Below, piece after piece: positions 18,316 to 26,100 of a DNA stretch of 64,000 nt; position 1 is the first letter of the stretch; each line of letters opens with the position of its first letter. The translations under genes were made by a program, and so were the position numbers. The notes under the pieces were generated by a model. That model was given only the letters and a program-made list of their open reading frames with translations. It did no database searches and was not told where the DNA came from. The stretch comes from Pseudanabaena sp. Salubria-1 (GTDB lineage Bacteria > Cyanobacteriota > Cyanobacteriia > Pseudanabaenales > Pseudanabaenaceae): NCBI GenBank assembly GCA_023336205.1, contig JALQCR010000007.1, forward strand, positions 62,001 through 126,000. Direction: 5' to 3'.

Positions 18316-19358
18316 ATAAGGCTTGCAGCATAAAGCATTGCCCCAATTAGTCCAACTTCAGGATTAAGCACAATATGGATCGGGATGTCTTCTAAAACTG
18401 GACTGATTCGGCCCTTATTTTTTAAAATCTGTAAAAACGTTCCATCCTGAAGCAAAGGCAATATTTTGGGAGCAATACCACCTGCAATATATAAGCCCCC
18501 ATTAGGAATTAATTTCAAAGCTAAATTCCCCACTTCGGCTGCATAAGCCTCGACGAAGATTTGCATCGTTTGTGTGGCTATGTGATCAAGATTAGTTTCA
18601 CTATTAATTCCGTAATTAGTTAATGCAGCATTAGCGATCGCTGCTGCCACATCGACATTAAGATCACCTGCTTCCCATAGCTTCACTTTCTCCGCAAGTT
18701 CTGCTGATTCTGGAGAGGTTAGCCGATCGTGCAAAAACTGATAAATTGCCACAATCCCTGTCCCCGAAGCCACTCTCTCAACCGATACGCGATCGTGACG
18801 CTTTTGCAAATATTGCAATAATTCGATTTCCAGAGCATTTCTAGGCGCAAAGTCTGTATGACCACCCTCAGTAGGATAAACCTCATAACGATCTCCATTC
18901 CATCCTAAAAAAGCCTCCCCCAAACCAGTCCCCGCACCAATTACGCCAATCGGCGATCGCTCCACCACTTTTCCTTTTTGCAAAGTGTGCAAATCATGGG
19001 GCTGTAGTCCTAAAACCCCATAGCCCACTGCCACAAAATCGTTGATCAAGCTCACGTTGGCAATATTAAATTCCTCAGCAAGGCGTTCGCTATCAAAAGA
19101 CCAACCGAGGTTAGTTAACTGCGATCGGCGATCGCGCATGGGGCCAGCAATCCCAAAACAAGCTGCTGATAACGAAGGCAATTCACCTAAATTTATTTTG
19201 GCTGTCTCTACAAATTCACGCAAGACATCTGAGAAGCTGACATAACTAGCTCCAGCAAAGCGCTGCTCGTATAAAACTGTAAACCCATCAGAATTTTTTT
19301 CGGCAACCCGCAAAAGAGTTTTTGTCCCACCAATATCACCAGCCAAAATCATCGTCAT
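18312..19358 (-). CDS. glk: Glucokinase
   Basis: The product has 348 residues. The N-terminal MILAGDIGGTKTLLRVAE is the ATP-phosphate loop of the glucokinase/ROK-ASKHA fold. GVIGAGTGLGEAFLGW is the glucokinase-family signature, and TEGGHTDFAPRN contributes to the glucose site. GLYIAGGIAPKILPLL is the adenosine-binding segment. It phosphorylates glucose to glucose-6-phosphate in the cytoplasm, feeding glycogen and oxidative pentose metabolism in the dark. It is a monocistronic gene convergent with psbA. Confidence 0.95.
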   Translation of the reverse strand: MTMILAGDIGGTKTLLRVAEKNSDGFTVLYEQRFAGASYVSFSDVLREFVETAKINLGELPSLSAACFGIAGPMRDRRSQLTNLGWSFDSERLAEEFNIANVSLINDFVAVGYGVLGLQPHDLHTLQKGKVVERSPIGVIGAGTGLGEAFLGWNGDRYEVYPTEGGHTDFAPRNALEIELLQYLQKRHDRVSVERVASGTGIVAIYQFLHDRLTSPESAELAEKVKLWEAGDLNVDVAAAIANAALTNYGINSETNLDHIATQTMQIFVEAYAAEVGNLALKLIPNGGLYIAGGIAPKILPLLQDGTFLQILKNKGRISPVLEDIPIHIVLNPEVGLIGAMLYAASLI

Positions 19359-19740
19359 TACTTATTTCCCTGCCTAAATCATCTTGTGCTTTTAAAACCC
19401 TTACAGGGCGTGTGTCTTAACACCAATTCACGAAAGCATAATTATGCTTTTGCGAATCAAAAACCAGACCTAGTAAGGGGCTTAAAATTAAGAAATGGCT
19501 ACGCCATTTCTTAATTTGGTATAACTCATAGAAGTGTAGTCGTAGTTTTGTGGATTGGTATAAATTGCTAGGCTCAGTTAAGCATACAACCTCAAAATCT
19601 GTACCGCAAGCTAAGCGTGCGGTACAGATTTTTGCTCTTTATATTTTTAATTAAGTACCTGTGCAGAATAAATTACCCTAACCCGTAAGGTTGGGATGTG
19701 TAATTAATTAAGCGTGCCTACTTATGCTGCGACACAATAT
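19359..19740. other. Intergenic region holding a full double-hairpin repeat
   Basis: There is no gene in these 382 bp between divergently placed ends. A repeat at 19421-19525 fills the left part. A further inverted pair, TCTGTACCGCA/TGCGGTACAGA, lies near 19598-19630 and is probably a terminator-like stem for the HEAT-repeat gene. Confidence 0.5.
19421..19525. repeat. Intergenic double-hairpin repeat, copy 1
   Basis: It starts CACCAATTCA. The first stem is AAAGCATAA/TTATGCTTT (19433-19450). A linker contains AAACCAGACCTAGTAAGGGG. The second stem is AAGAAATGGC/GCCATTTCTT (19490-19513). It ends TTGGTATAAC. Layout and linker match 56381-56476, while the stems differ by compensating changes. Confidence 0.75.
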
Positions 19741-20421
19741 TCAATTAATCGCAAGCTGCTCAATTGAATATTGTGCCGCCGCCGCTACCTGTGGATGGGC
19801 ATCTTTAACTAAATAGTTCAAAGCAGAGAGACTCTTTTCACAATTTAGATGTCCTAAAGCTTCTGCCAAGCGTTGTCTGGTTAGCCAATCATCAGACTGG
19901 GCAAACCGCAAAATTTGATCGACACAGCGTAAATCGCCTACTTCACCTAAAGCAGCGATCGCTGCTTGATGCAACATAGTCTCAGGACTATCTAATGCTT
20001 GCATTAGAGCATCATAGGCTCGCACATCCCCCAAATTTCCCAATGACACAGCCGCACTAAAACGGACTAGCCACTCAGTGTCTTCATAAAAAGCGCGTAA
20101 CAATGGCTCAACGGCACGATTATCTTGCAAATAACCCATAGCCCCTGCTGCATCGGCACGAATCCCATAGTCATTTTCAGTTTCTAGAATCCTTGCTAAC
20201 ACAGGGAAGCAGTCTTCTGTATGCTTTAACCCTAGCGCAAATACCGCCATCGAGCGAATCTGTAAGTTTTCATCATCAATTACCTTTAAAATCAATGGCA
20301 CTGCTTCGTCAGGCGACAAATCTCGTAAAGACACCAAAGCTCGAAGGCGATCGCGTGAGTTTTCACTATCCAACTGTTGAGCGATATTGCTTAAATCTGG
20401 GATTTGATTGAGGGAAGACAT
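19741..20421 (-). CDS. HEAT-repeat protein (CpcE/NblB/IaiH-like)
   Basis: The product has 226 residues made almost entirely of about six HEAT-like helical repeats (AVPLILKVIDDENLQIRSMA, AVFALGLKHTEDCFPVLARI, AVEPLLRAFYEDTEWLVRFS, AAVSLGNLGDVRAYDALMQA). No catalytic residues, signal peptide or membrane segment are seen. Cyanobacterial relatives include CpcE/F bilin lyases, the phycobilisome-degradation factor NblB and the Fe-S-related IaiH; I cannot tell which is closest. A scaffolding role in phycobilisome or cofactor metabolism is therefore only a family-level guess. Confidence 0.8.
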   Translation of the reverse strand: MSSLNQIPDLSNIAQQLDSENSRDRLRALVSLRDLSPDEAVPLILKVIDDENLQIRSMAVFALGLKHTEDCFPVLARILETENDYGIRADAAGAMGYLQDNRAVEPLLRAFYEDTEWLVRFSAAVSLGNLGDVRAYDALMQALDSPETMLHQAAIAALGEVGDLRCVDQILRFAQSDDWLTRQRLAEALGHLNCEKSLSALNYLVKDAHPQVAAAAQYSIEQLAIN

Positions 20422-20769
20422 AAAAAGCTCATATTAAAATTCTAAGTATAGCGATCGCTCTTAACCAAAAGTAACAGAATCCTCCAAAACATTGCTAAAG
20501 AATAGCTTGCTGTCAAGATAGCCCGATCGGATGACAAAATATTTAAACTAAGTATGCTAGGATACATTCAGATTGGAATTTTACGTAGCTAATCTAGCAG
20601 TATCTAAAGCGATAGGCAGTTATTCTGGGTAAGACCGATCCCATGTATCTGCCAAAGTTGTATAGAATTGTATAGACTATAATCGATAGCGTAAGGGTCG
20701 ATAAACTCTAGACTAACTGCATAAGTCAAACACACAAACTTAAAATTTACTCTCGTGAGGAGTGGAATA
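20422..20769. promoter_or_regulatory. Divergent intergenic region upstream of the porin gene
   Basis: These 348 bp between divergent genes must carry both promoters. A GCTAGGATACAT stretch at about 20555 looks -10-like on the plus strand, and TATAGACTATAAT near 20672-20684 is a second candidate closer to the porin. No gene or strong hairpin is seen. A GTGAGGAG Shine-Dalgarno lies 8-15 bp before the porin ATG at 20770. Confidence 0.4.
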
Positions 20770-22416
20770 ATGAAAAAAGTATCTTTGAATCTAGTTGGCA
20801 GCCTAAGTCTCTTAGGTGTTATCGGTGCAGTCGCCGCAACCCCTGCACTCGCAGAAACCACTACAAGCGTTTCTCAAGTTAGCCAAGCTATGAGCAGCGA
20901 TCCAGTTGCTCAAAATGTAACTTCAGTATCTCAACTTAGTGATGTCCGCCCTACTGACTGGGCTTTCACCGCATTACAATCCTTAGTAGAGCGTTACGGT
21001 TGTATCGCTGGATATCCTGATAGCACTTTCCGTGGTAGACAAGCAACTAGCCGCTTTGAATTTGCTGCTGGTTTGAATGCTTGCTTAGACAAGATCAATG
21101 AAATCATTTCCGCAGGTTTGGCTGACAAGGTATCCAAAGAAGACCTCGCCACCTTGCAAAAGCTACAAGAAGAGTTTGCTGCTGAACTCGCAACCCTTCG
21201 TGGTCGTGTAGATGCTCTTGATGCTAAGACCGCTAAGCTCGAAGCACAACAGTTCTCCACCACCACCAAGCTTTCTGGCGAAGCAATCATGTCCGTACAA
21301 GGTGCTAGGGGTAATGCCCTTGCTCCAACCAGCACCAACGTTTTCGTATCTAGCCGTGTTCGCCTCGACCTCAACACCAGCTTCACAGGTAGCGACCTGT
21401 TGAGAACCAGACTTGAAGTTGGTAATGGCAGTACCAGTATCCCAACAGCATTTGCTGCTGTTGGCGGAACTCAAGCTAACGTTGGAACTATAGCTAATCC
21501 TTCCGCTCCCAACTCTACTAACATTGGCTTTGGAACCTATGGTCAAGACTACACAGGTCTAGGTTCAACCTTTACACTAGGCAAACTGCGTTACGACTTT
21601 AACCTTGGCGATGCTCGTATATCCCTCGGACCTGTGATGCACGCTTACGATCACATTGACACCAACAGCTTTGCAAACAATGAAGCTGTAGATTTTGCAT
21701 CCACTTTCTTCATCAACAATCCTCTAATGGTATTGGTGAACGGTCAAACAGGTGGCGCAGGTGCAGCGTTTGATTGGAATGTTGGCAAGAGTGCATTCAG
21801 CATTCGTGGTCTTTATTTAGCAGCATACGGTAACCAGCCTACTGCAAGTGCTGTTGCACCAGCGATCAACCGTGGCTTGTTTGGTGATACATATCAAGCA
21901 ACTGCTGAGTTGGAATTTGCACCTAAGAACGATGCTGGAGAAAAGCCTTTTGCAATCAAGCTTCAATATACCAATGGGGCTGTAAACAACACCAACGTTA
22001 ATGCTGGTGGCGTTAATGTTGAGTGGAAGTTTGCTAAGGGTGTTGCTATCTTCGGTCGTTATGGCTTCGGCACATTGGATAACCGAGGAGTTCTGACCAG
22101 TGCTTCTGGTTTCACCAGTGGGTTTGGAGCAACCAATGCAGGTACTGACACTAGCCTGAGTCCTCAAACTTGGATGGCTGGTTTTGCTTTCCCTGACTTG
22201 TTCAAGGAAGGTGCAATGGCTGGTATTGCAGTTGGTCAACCTTTCATTGAAAGCAAGATTGGCAATGCAACTCAAACCAACTTGGAATTGTTCTACAACT
22301 TCCCAGTTACCAACAATATTCGCATCACTCCTGATGTTCAATTTGTTTTCAATCCTAACAATACAACTGGAAGCACCATCTTCGTTGGTACTTTGAGAAC
22401 TGTATTCTCGTTCTAA
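20770..22416 (+). CDS. SLH-domain OprB-type outer-membrane porin (iron-uptake porin family)
   Basis: The product has 548 residues. A signal peptide ends near ATPALA-ETTTSV. An SLH domain follows at residues 60-115 (VRPTDWAFTALQSLVERYGC, GYPDSTFRGRQATSRFEFAA) and anchors the protein to peptidoglycan-linked polysaccharide. A short coiled coil comes next (ATLQKLQEEFAAELATLRGR), then a beta-barrel ending in a C-terminal aromatic residue (TIFVGTLRTVFSF), as outer-membrane proteins require. Cyanobacterial porins of this type pass ions, including inorganic iron. I chose ATG 20770 because the signal peptide and Shine-Dalgarno fit there, not the upstream ATG at 20755. Confidence 0.93.
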   Translation: MKKVSLNLVGSLSLLGVIGAVAATPALAETTTSVSQVSQAMSSDPVAQNVTSVSQLSDVRPTDWAFTALQSLVERYGCIAGYPDSTFRGRQATSRFEFAAGLNACLDKINEIISAGLADKVSKEDLATLQKLQEEFAAELATLRGRVDALDAKTAKLEAQQFSTTTKLSGEAIMSVQGARGNALAPTSTNVFVSSRVRLDLNTSFTGSDLLRTRLEVGNGSTSIPTAFAAVGGTQANVGTIANPSAPNSTNIGFGTYGQDYTGLGSTFTLGKLRYDFNLGDARISLGPVMHAYDHIDTNSFANNEAVDFASTFFINNPLMVLVNGQTGGAGAAFDWNVGKSAFSIRGLYLAAYGNQPTASAVAPAINRGLFGDTYQATAELEFAPKNDAGEKPFAIKLQYTNGAVNNTNVNAGGVNVEWKFAKGVAIFGRYGFGTLDNRGVLTSASGFTSGFGATNAGTDTSLSPQTWMAGFAFPDLFKEGAMAGIAVGQPFIESKIGNATQTNLELFYNFPVTNNIRITPDVQFVFNPNNTTGSTIFVGTLRTVFSF

Positions 22417-22422
22417 GCTCGT

Positions 22423-22458
22423 AAAAAAGAGGTGTTACTTTTGCAACACCTCTTAAAA
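22423..22458 (+). terminator. Porin terminator
   Basis: The stem AGAGGTGTT...AACACCTCT (22429-22453) lies within A-rich flanks, immediately after the porin stop. Confidence 0.8.
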
Positions 22459-22496
22459 AAATAAGGCTAGCGCATTGCGCTAGCCTTATTTTTTTT
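22455..22496. terminator. Bidirectional terminator between convergent genes
   Basis: AATAAGGCTAGCGC-ATT-GCGCTAGCCTTATT has an A run on the left and a T run on the right. It serves the porin on the plus strand and the secreted-protein gene ending at 22495 on the minus strand. Confidence 0.9.
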
Positions 22497-22917
22497 ATCT
22501 AATACCAATTAGTGATTTTGCCATTGGGAAATAGGTCGCCCATATTTTAGGATCAGGACGACTTGCCCATTCGCGACGGGAGACAATCAGTTGCAGGATA
22601 ATGGCAGCTTGATCCTGATTTAGATTTTGAGCAGTAACTTTGATCGATACATCCGAAACTAATATCTCACGATCAAATGTACGCTGCGCCGCTGATCGCG
22701 CTAGTATTTCAGCCTTACGAGTCATTACCGTAAACCCTTCATCTTGGTTAACAAGCAACCGAATATCGACCTCACGACGCTCTGCAACGGCACTACCAGC
22801 GATCGCTATAGTTGATAAAGTAGCGATCGCTGAAACAAGTAAGTAGTTAGTTAATCGACGAAATGGCTGAACCATCGAAAAAGTCGGAGAAACATGCGAT
22901 TTGTTTTTCATAGTCAT
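22495..22917 (-). CDS. Small secreted hypothetical protein
   Basis: I do not recognise a family. The open frame extends up to 23007, but a start at 22917 (MTMKNKSHVS) gives a sensible signal peptide (YLLVSAIATLSTIAIAGSAV, cut after AVA before ERREVD) and about 140 residues. The mature part of about 85 residues has VDIRLLVNQDEGFTVMTRKA and EILVSDVSIKVTAQNLNQDQ, suggesting a compact alpha/beta periplasmic domain. The gene converges on the porin gene and shares its terminator. Confidence 0.7.
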   Translation of the reverse strand: MTMKNKSHVSPTFSMVQPFRRLTNYLLVSAIATLSTIAIAGSAVAERREVDIRLLVNQDEGFTVMTRKAEILARSAAQRTFDREILVSDVSIKVTAQNLNQDQAAIILQLIVSRREWASRPDPKIWATYFPMAKSLIGIR

Positions 22918-23146
22918 CTTCGCCAGAAACTCACAAAAAAATTTATAGAAAATCGCCAAGATATTAGCAAAAAACTGGGAAAGATGTGTGCTATTGTCTG
23001 CTAACAAATTTGGCTTTAGAGTTTAGCTCATTTAAGAGTCAATTTGCTTACCAATTTTAGTAATCTTTGGATTTAATAGCGCCAAGCACCATAAATCCAA
23101 GGACAATCCCTTATCTTGTCGTTATGGAGGTCTTGCAGGGGGCGTT

Positions 23147-26100
23147 ATGTCAAAAGTTGTGATTAGTAACTTGATCGATCAAATCAATACATTGTTGAGC
23201 CGCCCAGTAGGCTCCGTATCAAGGAAGCCATCTCCAGATATGATGCACCAAAGGGAGCAGCTAAAACAGTTGCGATCGCATCTTGAAGGCTTGTCTGACG
23301 ATTCGCATTTGAATGATTTAGAGCAACAATATCAAGCTTTAGTAACGCGCTTACAAGCGAAAGACAAGCCTCATAATGACCTAGTCAACCATCTGGATAG
23401 TGAACAATCTAATCAAAATGACTCAAAAACAGCAGAATTCAAGACAGACCTATTTAAAACAGATAAACTAGAAGCATTGCCACCCCTATTAGTTAGCCCA
23501 GTAGTTAGCAACTTATTTGGCGCTGAATCTTACTTGACAAAGGAGACTAGCACAATGACGAATGGCACACCTGAACCCAATTCTACATTTGTCAACGATC
23601 GCATGATTGCTTCGCTTCAGCAAGCAATTCAGCAGACATTGCAACAGGTTGTTAAAGAGTCAGTCCAGCAATCTGTGCAGGAAGTCGTCAACCAGACTCT
23701 CGCAGTCGAAAGAGCACTCATGGTAGGAGAAATTTCGGCGAGTTTAAATAAAATTGTTGAATCCCAGCAGCGAGCGCAAATAAGCCAAGAATTAATTACT
23801 TTAAATCAACAAAAGCAAAAGCTAAACGCTGAAATCTCGCAGCTAGAATCTGATCGCGTAGCTTGGATGAAACAGTTTCAAGAGTTTCAGACAACTCAAC
23901 AGGAAGCTATAGATCGATCTTTAAGCTCAGTTAATAAATACGTGCGCGATCAGATCTCAGACTCTTTGCAACAAACTATGCAGCAGACTATGGAGGGTAC
24001 CGTTGCTGATAGGGTTAACCAAACTGTTGCCCAGTCTCTTCAAGATAATTTAGCGAATATATCCTCTATTCCTAGTCCATTCACAGAGCCTCCACAAACA
24101 GAATTTGCAAATAAAGTACAGGAACAAACTGATCGTTTTTTGCTGCATCTAGATGAAATGTTTAGCACCACATTTCGATCGCTAGAGCAGGAAATACAGG
24201 GCTATCAAACATCGATCGCAGCGAAGCTTAATAATATGGAAACCCTTGAGCAAAAGGGTGAAGCTTTGATCAGTTCTTTAGTTGATCGGATTAGCCAACA
24301 GACTGTTCAACAGCCACAAAACTCTGCTGAAATATCTCCGTCTGCCATCAATATATTGCCTGAATTACCAGACGATATCCCAATCCGATATCTAGAAACA
24401 TTTACAGAACCTGCTGATGAAGAATTAATTAATGCTCTATTAGCGGGTAATAAGTTTGGAGAGGCTGATGAAGTTGATCCAATTGCAACATCAACTATTG
24501 AGGCTGAGCTTCTTGAAGTTGTGACAAAAGATGACGAAAACACCTCAGATGATCTGGACATAATCTTAAGTGTAGACGAGGATTCCCCAGTCGAGGAGCC
24601 AATTGTTGAAATACAAGCTGATCCATTAATTGATCTAGCTGGCTTCGGTACCAGTATTATACTCGACCCTCAGAGCGCGATCGCGGCTCGTGAGTTAAAT
24701 CCCGATTTTGATTTAGAGGCGGCGACCCAAATAGTTGAGAGATTTGATGCACCACGTACTCGGATGCAAGAGAATGAAGAAGAGGGGAATAATTTTGATG
24801 TACTAGCATTAAATTTTCCCGTGGAGGAGGTAGTCAGCGAATCGGGAGAACTGATTGATGATCCAGAACTTTTGCAATGGTTAGAGGAAAGTAATAATCG
24901 CCCTATCTCAACTACAAATATTGCTGATGTCTCCCCTGATGAGGATTTACTGTCATGGCTAGGTAACGAAGCGATCGACATGGCTAAACTACCTACTCAA
25001 AGAGAAGATCAGGCACTAATGCTTAATAGTTCAGTATCTGAACTAGAAGCTTTTAATACCTCTCAAATACCTCCTATTGCTTCTGTTGATATAACTTTAG
25101 ATACGAACAGTGATAATCCAGATAGCATAGAATCCAAAATCGAACAATTTTTAAATAATTCAAATAATGATCAAGCTGATGATTCTGATGAGTCTCTAAT
25201 TCTACTGACTAGCAAAAATGTTAATGACTCAGTTTTTCCAGAATGGGAGGATTCACTGGTTGATGATCTTAATTTCGATCTAGAGCGTCTTGATGCTGGG
25301 GTTGGAGCAGATCCACAGATTGCAGCTAATCTTGATCAATTTATTCGCAATACACCCTACGCTTTAACCAATTGGGAAACTGAAGAATCTCAAGCCTATC
25401 CCACAATCATTGAGGTTTCAGCCCAAGAATCAAATGGCAAAAATGTCAGTCAACCAGAACTTGAAGAACTAGAAGTTCCACCAATTATAGAAAATCCCAA
25501 CGCCTTATTTATTGACCGATTTGCTGAATCATTCACTGAGAGTAAAGATCTTTCTGAGATTAATGCAGATATTGCCGATTTGCAGCTATCTCCATTTACA
25601 ACTGAATCTAGTGATATCCCTGAGATTTTTGACAATCCCGATTCTCTGTTTGACATAAAAACGGAAGATCAGATTTCAGAAATACAGGTAGCTCCTTCTG
25701 CTGATTTGTTATCCAATTCCGTTACATCCAATGCTGATGATATGGATGCAATTTTTGCAGAAGTAATAGCTGAAAACGCAGCTAAATACTCTCCAATTGC
25801 ACCATTTACAACTAATGATGAACTTGATGAATTGTTTGTACCGTTAGCACCTAGCAATCAGGGCTCAATCATAAGTGCAAATCCAAATTTAGATGATGAA
25901 AGTGAGCTTGACACCCTTTTATTTGGATTTGATCCTGCAACTGAATTAGAAGAGTCTGATACAGTAATGCAAACTATAACCAAAGGAGATTCTGAGGGGA
26001 TTGATGTTGGGGCAAAGATGTATGAGCCTCTTGCTTTTAGTGAAACAACAGAATCTATTGAAGAACAATTAGATACAATTATGCAAGGTTTTGCGCAGGA

